Assembly (NCBI RefSeq): GCF_007565055.1
Contig: NC_044563.1
Location: 97,115,489-97,179,488, forward strand
Length of the DNA: 64,000 nucleotides
Direction: 5' to 3'
DNA from: Rhinopithecus roxellana
Taxonomy: Eukaryota > Chordata > Mammalia > Primates > Cercopithecidae
A model generated the notes under the pieces. It was not told the DNA's origin. It was given only the letters and a program-made list of their open reading frames with translations, and searched no databases. The translations under genes and the position numbers were made by a program. Positions 24,365 to 35,499 of the stretch are shown one piece after another; the first letter of the stretch is position 1, and the number at the start of each line of letters is the position of its first letter.

Positions 24365-24388
24365 CAAACTTTCTTATGAAAACTCTTA

Positions 24389-24563
24389 AGTCTGGGTGGG
24401 GGGAGGGGGAAGGGCTAGCATTAGGAGATATACCTAATGTAAATGACGAGTTAATGGGTGCAGCACACCAACATGGCACACGTATACATATGTAACAAAC
24501 CTGTATGTTGTGCACATGTACCCTAGAACTTAAAGTATAATTAAAAAATAAAAAAAGAAAAAG
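24389..24563 (+). mobile_element. 5'-truncated L1PA 3' end
   Basis: L1PA 3'UTR polypurine-type run (gggtggggggagggggaagg) followed by the common 3' terminus atgggtgcagcacaccaaca and an A-rich tail. Duplication gaaaactct. Confidence 0.85.
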
Positions 24564-24830
24564 AAAACTCTAGTCCACCTAAGCTAAGGACAGGAGTTAT
24601 GTCTTACATGAATTTTTAAACAAGACCCATCTATTTGAGTAAGTAATTACTCTCTTGAAGGAGGAAAGTCAGAAAACATAATGATGAAATCACTAGAACA
24701 TAACTGGCATATGGAAATATTTTCTGATTATGAACTGTCAACTTTAATTTCATTTTCAGATGGCATGGTCTCGGCTGTTATGCAGTGTTTATAGACGTTC
24801 TAAATCAAGGGAATTTGTGGCATCCATTTG
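24564..24830. other. Short unique spacer before array 2
   Basis: No repeat or gene recognised. Array 2 starts abruptly after catccatttg. Confidence 0.4.
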
Positions 24831-25130
24831 GGATATTACGAATATTATCACAGTGTGAACACCCCCTGTGACATTAGGAGTAACATCCCCCTACAATATT
24901 GGGAACAATATCATATGGTGTACACCCCCTGTGACATTAGAGGTAACATTTCTTTAGGATATTACGAATAATATTACCAGGTGTACAGCTGCTGTGATAT
25001 TAGGAGTAACATTTCCATAAAACATTACGAATGATATCACTGTTTGTACACCACGTGTGACATTAGGGGTAACAGCCCCCAGAACTATTATGAATAACTT
25101 CACAGGATGTACACCCTCTGTGACATTAGA
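24831..25130. repeat. Higher-order repeat copy A within array 2
   Basis: Five consecutive units with private variants (attatcacagtgtgaacacc; acaatattgggaacaatatc; taacatttccataaaacatt) reappear in the same order at 25758-26060, an offset of 927 bp. Confidence 0.8.
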
Positions 25131-25168
25131 GGTAACACTTCTTTAGGATATAACAAATAATATTACCA

Positions 25169-25370
25169 GGTGTAATTACATAATTATATTGAATTATTCA
25201 CAATATACTAGTGGTATCTACTACTAGTGTCACAGTGTATGTATACCTTGTGATATTATTCATAATATACTGGGGGGATGTTACTGCCAATGTCACAGGG
25301 GTGTACACGCTGTGATATTATTTGTAATATTCTAGGGGTACACGTTTAAAATCATAGGAGGTGTACACCA
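25169..25370 (-). repeat. Inverted segment of array 2 (arm 1)
   Basis: Units here run opposite to the rest of the array: gtgatattatttgtaatatt and tctaggggta appear in place of their complements. The reverse complement aligns along about 200 bp with 26806-27010, including rare features such as gacactagtagta, aattatgtaat and cctcctatgattttaaa. Confidence 0.8.
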
Positions 25371-25757
25371 TATGGATGTATCCCTGAGAAACAGGGATAT
25401 TAAAAGTATCCTGCGCTGTGATATAAGGATTAACATTTCCATAAAATATTACAAATAATATCACTGTTTGTATACCATGTGTGACATTAGGAGTAACAGC
25501 CCCCAAAAGTATTATGAATAACTTCACAGAGCGCACACTTCCGTGACATTAGGAGTAACATCTTTCTAACATATTATGAATAATATCGCAAAATGTACAC
25601 CCCCTGTGATATTCGAAGTAACCCCCACCTAGGATATTAGGAATAATATCACAGGGAGTACACCCCCTGTGACATTAGAAGTAACATCCCCCAAGGATAT
25701 AACAAATAATGTCAGATTGTGTACATGCATTGTGACATCAGTAGTAACATCCCTTTA

Positions 25758-26060
25758 GGATATTATGAATATTATCAGAGTGTGAACACCTTCTGTGACC
25801 TTAGGAGTAACATCCCGCTACAATATTGGGAATAATACCACATGGTGTACACCGCCTGTGACATTAGTGGTAACATTTCTTCAGGATATTACAAATAATA
25901 TCACAGGGTGTACAGTCCCTGTGATATTAGGAGTAACATTTCCAAAAAACATTACAAATAATATCACTGTTTGTACACCACATGTAACATTAGGAGTAAC
26001 ATCCCCCAAAACTATTATGAATAACTTCACATATTGTACACCTTCTGTGATATTAGGAGT
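25758..26060. repeat. Higher-order repeat copy B within array 2
   Basis: This is the second copy of the five-unit block starting at 24831. The order of variant units is kept with roughly 10 percent divergence. A partial third copy of its last two units begins near 25431. Confidence 0.8.
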
Positions 26061-26805
26061 AACATCTTCCTAGAATGTGAAGAATCATATCACAGGATGT
26101 ACACCCCCATGACATGAGGAGTAACATCATTCTAGGATATTACGAAGAATATAACAAGGTGTACACACTTTGTATGGTAGGAGTAACATCCCCCTGGGAT
26201 ACTACGAATCATAGCACAGAAAGTACACCCCCTGTGATAACAGGAGTTACATCCCCTTAGGATATTACGAATAATATCACAAGGTATACACATCCTATGA
26301 CTTTAGGAGAATCATCTCTTTGGTTTATTACAAATAATGTCACAGGTGTTAACCTGCTGTGACAATAGGAGTAATATACTTCTAGTATATTATGAATAAT
26401 ATCACAGTGTATACACCCACTGTGATATTGAGTCATTTTTTCCAAAAATATTATGAATAATATCGGGGTATACACACATAGTGTACACCTACTGTGATAT
26501 TAAAAATTATACCTCCCTAGGATATTGTGAATAATATCACAGGGTGTATGCCCTCTGTATATACCCACTGATTTTTCAAGTAATATCTCCCTAGGATATT
26601 ACGAATAATATAAAAGGGTGTACCCCGTCTGTGACATTAAATGTAACATCCCTTTAGGATATTCTGAATAATATCACAGGGTGTACATTCCCTGTGACAT
26701 TGGGAGTAGCATCCCCATAGCATATTCCAAATAATATCACAGGGTGTACACCCCATGTGACATTAAGAGTTATGTCTTCCTAGGGTACTACGAATAACAT
26801 CACAG

Positions 26806-27010
26806 GGTGTACACCTCCTATGATTTTAAAAGTACTCCCCTAGAATATTACAAATAATATCACAGCATGTACACACCCTTGTGACATTGGCAGTAACATC
26901 CCCCCAGTATATTACGAATAATATCACAAGGTGTACACATATTGTGACACTAGTAGTATACCGCTAGTGTATTGTGAATAATTTGATATAATTATGTAAT
27001 ATATGTAGAC
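26806..27010 (+). repeat. Direct-orientation partner of the inverted segment (arm 2)
   Basis: This is the forward copy of the arm at 25169-25370. The two arms are separated by about 1.4 kb and could pair in a transcript or as a cruciform. Confidence 0.8.
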
Positions 27011-27376
27011 ACCTGTTACATTAGGAGTAACATCCCCCTTGAATATTACCAATGATATCACAGGGTGTACACCCTTTGCAACTTTAGAAGTATCATCCCC
27101 CTAGAATATTACGAGTAATATCACCCCCATCTCCCACAGTGGATATTACGAACCATTTCACAGGGGGTGTGGATAACTCCCACAATATGGGGAGTAATAT
27201 CACCCTCCTCTCCCTGCCTAGATATTATGAACCACTTCCCCTATAAAGACAAACATATACTTAAAATAATGGGATGGAAAAATGTATTTCATGTCAATGG
27301 AAACCAAAAAAGAGCAGGAATAGCTATACTTATATCATACTAAATAGATTTGAAGACAAAAACTATAAGACAAAGA

Positions 27377-27676
27377 GGCCAGGCGCAGTGGCTCATGCCT
27401 GTCATCCTAGCACTTTGGGAGGCCGAGGCGGGTGGATCACCTGAGGTCAGGAGTTCGATACCAGCCTGGCCAACATGCTGAAACCCTGTCTCTACTAAAA
27501 ATATCAAAATTAGCCAGGTGAAGTGGTGCGTGCCTATAATCCCAGCTACTTGGGAGGCTGAGGCAGGAGAATCACTGGAACTTGCGGGGCGGAGGTTGCA
27601 GTCAGCTGAGATCATGCCACTGTACTCCAATATGAGTGAAACAGTCAAACTCCATCCTAAAAAACAAAACAAAACA
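27377..27676 (+). mobile_element. AluS
   Basis: Inserted in L1 ORF2; duplication aagacaaaga. Confidence 0.86.
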
Positions 27677-28069
27677 AAAAGACAAAGAAGGTCTCTATAT
27701 AATGATAAAGGGGTCAATTCAGCAAGAGGATACAACAATTTTAAATATATATGCACATAGTAATGGAACACCCAGATATGCAAAGCAGAGATTATTAGAG
27801 CTAAAGAGAGAGATAGGCTCCAATACAATAATAGTTGGAGATTTCAACACCCTTCTTTCAGATTTGGACAGATCTTCCAGACAGAAAATCAAGAAAGAAA
27901 CATCAGACTTAATCTGCACTATACACCTAATGGATCTAACAGATATTTACAAAACATTTTGCCCAGTGACTGCAGGATACACATTATTTTCCTCAGCACA
28001 TGGATCATTCTCAAGGATAGGCCATATGTTAGATCACAAAACAAGTCTTAAAACATTGAAAAAAAAATT

Positions 28070-28393
28070 GGCTGGGCATAGTGGCTCACACTTATAATCC
28101 CAGCACTTTGGGAAGCTGAGCTGGGTGGATTACTTGAGGTCAGGCGTTCGAGACCAGCCTGGCCAACATGATGAAACCCCATCTCTACAAAAATACAAAA
28201 GATAGCCAGGCGTGGTGGTGGGTGCCTGTAATCCCAGCTGCTTGGGAGGCTGAGGTAGGAGAATAGCTTGAACCCAGGAGGCAGAGGTTGCAGTGAGCCG
28301 AGATTGTGCCACTGCACTGCAGCCTGGGTGACAGAGCAACACTCTGTCTCAAAAACAAAACAATATAAAACAAAAAAAAAACAAACAAAAAAA
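28070..28393 (+). mobile_element. AluS
   Basis: Inserted in L1 ORF2, tail with aaaacaaaacaat. Confidence 0.86.
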
Positions 28394-28465
28394 TGAGATA
28401 ATATCAAGCATATTCTCTGACCACAATGGAATAAAAACAGAAATTAATAGCAAGAATAGTTTTGC

Positions 28466-28740
28466 AAGCCTGTAATCCCAGCACTTTGGGAGGCCAAGAC
28501 GGGCGGATCACGAGGTCAGGAGATCGAGACCATCCTGGCTAACACGGTGAAACCCCGTCTCTACTAAAAATACAAAAACTAGCCGGGCGAGGTGGCGGGC
28601 GCCTGTAGTCCCAGCTACTTGGGAGGCTGAGGCAGGAGAATGGCGTAAACCCGGGAGGCGGAGCTTGCAGTGAGCTGAGATCCGGCCACTGCACTCCAGC
28701 CCGGGCGACAGAGAGAGACTCTGCCTCAAAAAAAAAAAAA
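28466..28740 (+). mobile_element. AluYR-type element, slightly 5'-truncated
   Basis: ccgggcgaggtggcgggcgc and gagatccggccactgc present. Duplication agaatagttttg at 28454 and 28741. Confidence 0.88.
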
Positions 28741-29167
28741 GAATAGTTTTGGACACTATACAAATACACAGAAATTAAACAATGTTTCAGATGTCTTGGA
28801 GCACTGGAAAAAAAAAAAATTAAACAACATTCTCTTGAATGTACCAGCAGGTCAATGAAGAAATTAAGAAGGAAACTTAAAATTTTCTTGAAACAAATGA
28901 TAATGGAAACACAAGATGTCGAAACCTATGAGACACAGCAAAAACAATACTAAGAGGAAAGTTTACAGCTATAAGTGCCTACATAAAAAAAAAAAACCCT
29001 ACTAATTAATGCATCAAAGAACTAGAAAAGCAAGAAAAAACCAAATGCAAAATTAGTAGAAGAAAAGAAATAATGAAGATCAGAGCAGAAATAAATGAAA
29101 TTGAAATAAAGAAAACAATACAAAAGATCAATGAAACAAAAAGTTGGTTGTTTGAAAAGTTAAACAA

Positions 29168-29465
29168 GCCGGGCGCAGTGGCTCACGCCTGTAATCCCAG
29201 CACTTTGGGAGGCCGAGGCAGGTGGATCATGAGGTCAGGAGATCGAGACCATCCTGGCTAACACAGTGAAACCCCGTCTCTACTAAAAATGCAAAACATT
29301 AGCCGGGCGTGACGGCAGGCGCCTGTAGTTCCAGCTACTTGGGAGGCTGAGGCAGGAGAATGGCGTGAACCCTGGAGGCGGAGCTTGCAGTGAGCTAAGA
29401 TCGCGCCACTGCACTCCAGCCTGGGCGACAGAGCGAGACTCCGTCTCAAAAAAAAAAAAAAGAAA
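29168..29465 (+). mobile_element. AluY
   Basis: Exact 14-bp duplication gaaaagttaaacaa. Confidence 0.9.
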
Positions 29466-29520
29466 GAAAAGTTAAACAAAATTGACAACACTTTAGCCAG
29501 ACTAAGAAAAAAAGAGAGAA

Positions 29521-29825
29521 GGGGCAGGCATGATGGCTCATGCCTGTAATCCCAGCACTTTGCGGGGCTGAAGTGGGTGGATCACTTGAGGTCAGGAGTT
29601 CAAGACCAACCTGGCCAACATGGTAAAAACTCATCTCCTCTAAAAATGCAAACATTAGCCAGGCGTGGTAGCATACGCCTGTAGTCCCAACCACTCAGGT
29701 GGCTGAGGAACAAGAATTGCTTGAACCTGGAAGGTGGAGGTTGCAGTGAGCCAAGATCATGCCACTGGATTCCAGCCTGGGCAACAGGGCAAGACTCTGT
29801 CTCAAAAAAAAAATAAAAAATAAAA
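29521..29825 (+). mobile_element. AluS
   Basis: Full length; flank aaaaaaagagaga. Confidence 0.85.
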
Positions 29826-30057
29826 AAGAGAGACCCAGATAAATAAAATCAGAAATGAAAAGGGAGACATTATAACTGATACTGAAGAAATTCAAAGGAT
29901 CATTAGTGGCTACTATGAGCAAGTAGATATGCCAATAAATTGGAAAATCTAGACTAAATGGACAAATTGCTAGACAGATACAACCCACCAAGATTGAACC
30001 AGGAAGAAATCCAAAACCTGACAGATCAATAACAGATAACAAGATCAAAGCTGTAGA

Positions 30058-30360
30058 GGCCAGGCGCAGTGGCTCACGCCTGTAATCCTAGCACTTTGGG
30101 AGGCCGAGGCAGGTGGATCACGAGGTCAGGAGATCGAGACCATCCTGGCTAACACGGTGAAACCCTGTCTCTACTAAAAATACAAAAAAATTAGCTGGAC
30201 GTGGTGGCAGGCACCTGTAGTCCCAGCTAATCAGGAGACTGAGGCAGGAAAATGGCGTGAACCCGGGAGGAGGAGCTTGCAGTGAGCGGAGACTGCGCCA
30301 CTGCTCTCCAGCCTGGGTGACTGGAGTGAGACTCCATCTCAAAAAAAAAAAAAAAAAAAA
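30058..30360 (+). mobile_element. AluY
   Basis: Duplication atcaaagctgta on both sides. Confidence 0.88.
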
Positions 30361-31427
30361 ATCAAAGCTGTAATAAAGTCTCCCAACAGAGAAAAGCCCA
30401 GGACCTGATGCCTACACTGCTGAGTTTTACCAAGCATTTAAAGAAAAACTAATACCAATCCTACTCAAAGTATTCCAAAAAATAGAAGAGTGGGGAATAC
30501 TTCCAATCTCATTCTATGAGGCTAGTATGACCCTGATACCAAAACAAGATGAAAATACAAGCAAATTCAGCAATACATTAGAAAGATCATTCATCATGAC
30601 CAAGTGGGATTTGTCCCTGGGGTGCAAGGATGGTTCAACATATGCAAATCAATTAATGTGATACATCATATCGACAGAATGAAGAGTAAAAACAGTATGA
30701 TCACTTCAATTGATGTTGAAACAGCATTTGATAAAATTTAATATCCCTTCAAGATAAAAACCCTCAAAAAACTGGAATAGAAGGAATATACCTTAATATA
30801 ATAAAAGCCCTATGTGACAGACCCACAGCTAATATCATACTGAATGGGAAAAAACTGAAAGCCTTTCCCTCTAAGAACACAACGAGGATGCCCACTTTCA
30901 TCACTGTTACTCAACATAGTACTGGAAATCCTAGCTAGAGCAGTCAGACAAGAGAAAGAAATAGTGGGCATCCAAATTGAAATGGAAGAAGTCAATTTAT
31001 TCTTGTTTATAGATGATATAATCTTATATTTCAAAAAAAACCTAAAGATTCCACAAAAAACCTATTAGAAGTGATAAATTCAATAAATTTGCAAGATACA
31101 AAAGCAACATACAAAAATTAGTAGCATTTCTACATGCCAACAATGAACAATCTGAAAAAGAAATTAAAATGTAATGCCATTTACAGTAGCCACAAATAAA
31201 ATTAAATACCTAGGAATTAGCCAAAGAAGTTAAAGATCTCTATAATGAAAACCATAAAACACTGATGAAAGAAACTAAAGAGGACACCAAAAAATGGAAA
31301 AATATTCCACGTTCATGGATTGGAAGAATCAGTATTATTAAAATGTCCATACTACCCAAAGCAATCTACAGATTCAATGCAATCCCTATCTGAACCCTCC
31401 CCTCACTGAGTGATTGTGTGAGTCCAG

Positions 31428-31795
31428 GCAGTGCTTCTCAAACTTTAATGGGCATTAGAATTCCCTGCAGTTTGTTAAAATACAGATTCCTTTCCCTTGA
31501 TTGTAGGGTTCCGTATGAGGCCTGAGATTCTGTTTGTTTGTTTGTTCGTTTTTGAGACAGGGTCTCACTCTGTCGCTAAAGCTGGAGTGCAGTGACACGA
31601 TCATAGCCCACTGCAGCCTGCATCTCCCAGGCTCAAACTATCCTCCTGCCTCAACCTCCCAAGTAGCTGGGACTACAGGTGTGCACCACCATGCCCAGCT
31701 AAGAGTTTCTGCATGTTTAATAAGTTACATTCCTACCAGGTGATTCTGTTGAAGGAAGTTCCAGACTACACTTTGAGAAATGCTGCTCTAAGAGA
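31428..31795 (+). mobile_element. MER5-like hAT DNA transposon remnant split by an Alu
   Basis: gcagtgcttctcaaacttta at the left and tttgagaaatgctgct at the right are imperfect inverted ends of a MER5-type nonautonomous element. Internal caggtgattctgttga also fits. Confidence 0.6.
31531..31702 (-). mobile_element. Alu left-monomer fragment (AluJ/FLAM)
   Basis: gagacagggtctcactctgt to caccatgcccagctaa only; the right arm is absent. Confidence 0.75.
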
Positions 31796-31863
31796 ATGTC
31801 AGGTGCCTGGAAGTTCTGAGAGATACGGAAGGGAGCAGGTGACCTGAGGTACATGTGTATAAC

Positions 31864-32185
31864 CTTTCTTTTCTTTTTTTTCTTTCTTTCTTTTTTTTTT
31901 TTATGAGATGTAGTCTTGCACTGTCACCTGGGCTAGAGTGCAATGGTGCAATCTTGGCTCACTGCAACCTCCGACTCCTGGGTTCAAGCAATTCTCCTGC
32001 CTCAGCCTCCCGAGTAGCTGGGATTACAGGGGCCCGCCACCAAGCCCGGCTAATTTTTTACATTTTTAGTAGAGATGGGGTTTCACTATGTTGGCCAGGC
32101 TGGTCTCAAACTCCTGATCTCGTGATCTGCCCACCTCGGCCTCCCAAAGTGCTGGGATTACAGGTGTAAGCCACTGTGCCCAGCC
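31864..32185 (-). mobile_element. AluS
   Basis: Full length with a long T-rich tail. Confidence 0.87.
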
Positions 32186-32479
32186 AACGTGTGTATAACA
32201 TTTCTAGAAAAATATGCAAAAAACATTGTTAGCTTCTGAAAAGGAGGCTAGAAGTTCTGATGTAAGGGTAAGACCTGTTTTTATATTTTAAAAAACTTTA
32301 ATTTTTTTTCACCTTAAGCATGTACTACTTTCTTAGTTTAGAAACATTTAGCACATTGCCCAACAAAGAGTAGGTGCTGAATAAGTAAAAGTTCTTTTCT
32401 GTCCTCTACCCAAACATTTGCTGCCCTTTCTCTTCCTCATTTCCTCACCACCAGCAGTATTCCCATTCATGCACTTGGT

Positions 32480-32592
32480 TAATAAGTATCAATGGAATAC
32501 ATATCATGTGCTAGGCAGTGCTCTAACAGTATAGCTGCATACACACAACAGACACAGTTCTTGCCTGCAGGGAGTTTACATTCTAGTGCTCT
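32480..32592 (-). mobile_element. L2 LINE fragment
   Basis: atgtgctaggcagtgctcta, acacagttcttgcctgcagg and gtttacattctagtg are the reverse of the L2 3' end. Confidence 0.65.
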
Positions 32593-33140
32593 CTTGTCCC
32601 CACCTCGGCACATTTTGATTCATGAATTCCTGCCTCCTCAGCTCTGGACAGGCCATGCCCTTACACAAACCTAAAGTACCCTTTCCTACTCCCCTCCTTC
32701 AGAACAGGACCTAAATTCTTGAAGCTTTCTCTGAACCCCACTGACATCCCTATGGGAGGCTTGATGGGAGCTCTGGACCAGGCTTCTGCTGCCCTCTGGT
32801 GGGCCTCCCTGGTGGCTCAAGGGCCGGTGTCCTGGCGACCTCTACTCTGGGGCCTGCCTCTCCCCACCTGGCATCCATGCACTCTTGGGTGGGCCAGGCC
32901 CAGGGGATCTGTGTACTGAGAGTACACTGGCTTCCCTGGACCTGGCTCAGAGCTATGATCTGTGTGTCCCTAACTCTGAGCCAGACTGTCCCTAAAGGCC
33001 ACTGTCTTTGTAAAGGCAATGCAGTATGGGATGGTAAGTAGTGCCACTGCCTGGGGGTGCTGGTAGTTGGAGAGGGAGGGAGGGAGGGTAGGGAAGTGGG
33101 GGAGGAGACACCAGGTAAAATAGCTTTCAGAATTATCTTC
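32593..33140. other. GC-richer spacer without accepted gene
   Basis: Overlapping frames of 66-89 codons occur on both strands, but none has splice signals or recognised domains. A (GGGA)n run lies at 33072-33090. Confidence 0.4.
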
Positions 33141-33441
33141 CTTTTTTTATTTTTATTTTTTTGAGACAGAGTCTCTCTCTATTGCCCAGGCTGAAGTGCA
33201 GTGGCGTGATCTCAGCTCACTGCAACCTTCACCACTTGGGTTCAAGCGATTCTCCTGCCTCAGCCTCCCAAGTAGCTGGGATTACAGGCATGAACCACCA
33301 GGCCTGACTAATTTTTGTATATTTGGTAGAGACAGGGTCTCACCATGTTGACCAGGCTGGTCTTGGAACTGACCTCAAATGATCCACTTGCCTTGGCCTC
33401 CCGAAGTCCTGGGATTACAGGCATGAACCACTGCACCTGGC
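33141..33441 (-). mobile_element. AluS
   Basis: Full length; ends actgcacctggcc. Confidence 0.87.
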
Positions 33442-33599
33442 CTTATCCTTTCTTTTATTCGTTGTTTTTATCTTGTGCCAAAAGCAATTCATACTCTTAC
33501 AGAAACATCAGAAAATAGAAACATGCAAATGAGTGATTCAAACAAATCCCATAATCCCGCCTAGAGACAATTTCTGTTCACACCTGGAGCAAGAACAAA

Positions 33600-33745
33600 A
33601 GGAAAGGGCAACTAGGCCAGGAGCCTGGACTCCAGACCTCATCATCCCTCCCACTGTGTGACCCTGAGCAAGTCCCTTCTTGGAGTCAAACTCATCCATA
33701 CACAAAATGGGGACTGAATTAAGTACCTACTGGGTTTACTCTTCT
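33600..33745 (+). mobile_element. MIR SINE
   Basis: ctggactccagacctcatca, ctgtgtgaccctgagcaagt and acacaaaatggggactgaat are in MIR order. Confidence 0.65.
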
Positions 33746-33861
33746 GTGATTCTAAGTCAGGGGTCCCAATCCCAGATGCCTTTTAAAAATACAGATGTCT
33801 GGTTCCCCACTCCCAACCCACTCCCTAGCAGATTTCTGCTTTCCCAGACAGAGTTCAGGAA

Positions 33862-33942
33862 TCACTCTCTCTCTCTTTCTTCTTCTTCCTCTTCTTCTTC
33901 CTCCTTCTTCTTCTTCCTTCTTCTTTCTTCTTCTCTTTCTGG
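33862..33942 (+). repeat. (CT)n/(CTT)n microsatellite
   Basis: Pure pyrimidine run of CT and CTT units. Confidence 0.93.
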
Positions 33943-33978
33943 AGTAAAGGAATCAATTTTTTAAAAATATTTTTTAGT

Positions 33979-34240
33979 GACCGGGCGCAGTGGCTCATGC
34001 CTGTAATCCCAGTAGATGGGTGGATCACCTGAGGTTAGGAATTCAAGACCAGCCTGGGCAACGGGGTTAAAAATTAGCTGGGCATGGTGGCATGTGCCTG
34101 AAATCCCAGCTACTTGTGAGGTCGAGGCATGAGAATCGTTTGAACCCGGAAGGCAGAGGTTGAAGTGAGCCAAGATTGTGCCATTGCATTCCAGCCTGGG
34201 CCACAGAGCAAGACTCCATCTCAAAAAAAAAAAAAAAAAG
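33979..34240 (+). mobile_element. AluS, internally deleted
   Basis: About 20 bp of the left arm and part of the mid-linker are missing. Confidence 0.83.
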
Positions 34241-34246
34241 TTTTTA

Positions 34247-34815
34247 CTTTTCAGAGACCAGAGTCTTGCTCTGTGGTCCAGGCTAGAGTGAAGTAGTGTG
34301 ATCAACACTCACTGCAGCCTTGATCTCCCAGGCTTAAGCAATCCTCCCATCTCAGCCTCCCGAGTAGCTGGGACTACAGGCATATGCCACCATGCATAAT
34401 TTTTTATTTTTTTTTCCTGAGACAGAGTCTTGCTCTGTCACCTAGGCTGGAGTGCAATGGTGCAATCTCGGCTTACTGCAACCTCCATCTCCTGGTTTCA
34501 AGCAATTCTCCTGCCTCAGCCTCCCGAGTAGCTGGGATTACAGGGCCTACCACCACACCTGGATAATTTTTTTGTATTTTTAGTGGAGACAGAGTTTCAC
34601 CATGTTGGCCAGGCAGATCTTGAACTCTTTACCTCATGATCCACCTGCCTCAGCCTCCCAAAGTGCTGGGATTACAGGCATGAGCCAACGCCCCTAATTT
34701 TTTAATTTTTTGTAGAGACAGAGTCTTACTATTTTGCCCAAGCTGGTCTCAAACTCCTGAACTCAAACGATCCTCCCACTTCAGCCTCCCAAAGTGCTGT
34801 CATTACAGGCATGAA
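34247..34815 (-). mobile_element. AluJ interrupted by a younger Alu
   Basis: The left arm (34247-34400) and right arm (about 34698-34815, ctaattttttaattttttgt onward) of one old Alu flank the nested element. Confidence 0.8.
34403..34697 (-). mobile_element. AluS nested in AluJ
   Basis: Full-length insert with aattttttatttttttttcc at its left and gccaacgccc at its right. Confidence 0.82.
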
Positions 34816-34829
34816 GGAATTAGTATTTT

Positions 34830-35135
34830 AGGATGGGCACGGTGGCTCATACCTGTAATCCTAGCACTTTGGGAGGCCAAGGCTGCGCGGATCACTTGAG
34901 GCCAGGAGTTCGAGACTAGCTTGGCCAACATGGTGAAAACCCCTCTCTACTAAAAACACAAAAATTAGCCAGGCGTGGTGGCATTCACTTGTAGTCCCAG
35001 CTACTCAGGAGGCTGAGGCAGGAGAATTGCTTGAACCTGGGATGGGGAGGCTGCAGTCAGCCGAGATTGCACCACTGCACTCCAGCCCGGGCAACAGAGC
35101 GAGATTCTGTCTCAAAAAAAAAAAAAAAAAAAAAA
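34830..35135 (+). mobile_element. AluS
   Basis: Full length with a 24-nt A tail. Confidence 0.86.
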
Positions 35136-35147
35136 TCCATATTTTTA

Positions 35148-35435
35148 GGCCAGGAGGAGTGGCTCATGCCTGTAATCCCAACACTTTGGGAGGCCGAGGC
35201 GGCTGGATCACCTGAGGTCAGGAGTTCAGGACTAGCCTGGCCAACATGGTGAAAGCCCATCTCTACTAAAAATACAAAAATTAGCTGGATGTGGTGGTGC
35301 ACACCTGTAGTTCCAGATACTCGGGAGGCTGAGGCACGAGAATCACTTGAACCTGGGAGTCAGAGGTTGCAGTGAGCTAACGCCACTGCACTCCAGCCTG
35401 GGCAACAGAGTGAGACTTGGTCTCAAAAATAAAAG
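35148..35435 (+). mobile_element. AluS
   Basis: Full length apart from a small deletion near 35380. Confidence 0.86.
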
Positions 35436-35499
35436 AAATCAGTGTTTTTAAAAGTCTTCTGGGAGTATCCCAATGAATCCCTCCTGGTCAAGAAGCATT

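Larger units (their letters stand above)
24831..27236. repeat. Tandem repeat array 2 (~63-bp palindromic units, related to array 1)
   Basis: About 38 units share the form ggatattacgaataatatca, cagggtgtacaccccctgtg, acattaggagtaacatcccc. The period is 63 bp; ggatat at 25632 recurs at 25695. GATATTA-CGAA-TAATATC is a perfect short hairpin and CAGGGTGTACACCCCCTG a near-perfect one. The unit is array 1's unit without the longer pyrimidine spacer. The last units (after about 27115) switch to a variant like the first units of array 1. A 927-bp-offset higher-order duplication and an inverted segment are listed separately. Confidence 0.93.
27237..31395 (+). mobile_element. Degraded L1, right part: ORF2 endonuclease to reverse transcriptase
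   Basis: It resumes at cctataaagacaaacatata and continues through ggaaaccaaaaaagagcagg, the ORF2 endonuclease region, to the reverse-transcriptase region. The catalytic region reads F-I-D-D near 31006-31017 in place of the usual F-A-D-D, and frame breaks are numerous. It ends at about 31395 without a 3'UTR or polyA, so the 3' end is missing. Six Alus interrupt it. Confidence 0.85.

Noticed and set aside
16655..27236. CRISPR-like regular repeats
   Set aside because: Units are directly adjacent, diverged and without unique spacers, in a primate genome; they are minisatellite units.
30400..31395. Reverse transcriptase gene
   Set aside because: L1 ORF2 remnant with many stops, frame breaks and Alu insertions; listed as a mobile element only.
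32719..33041. Overlapping 66-89 codon frames in GC-richer DNA
   Set aside because: Frames on both strands compete, none has recognised motifs, and composition alone explains the lack of stops.
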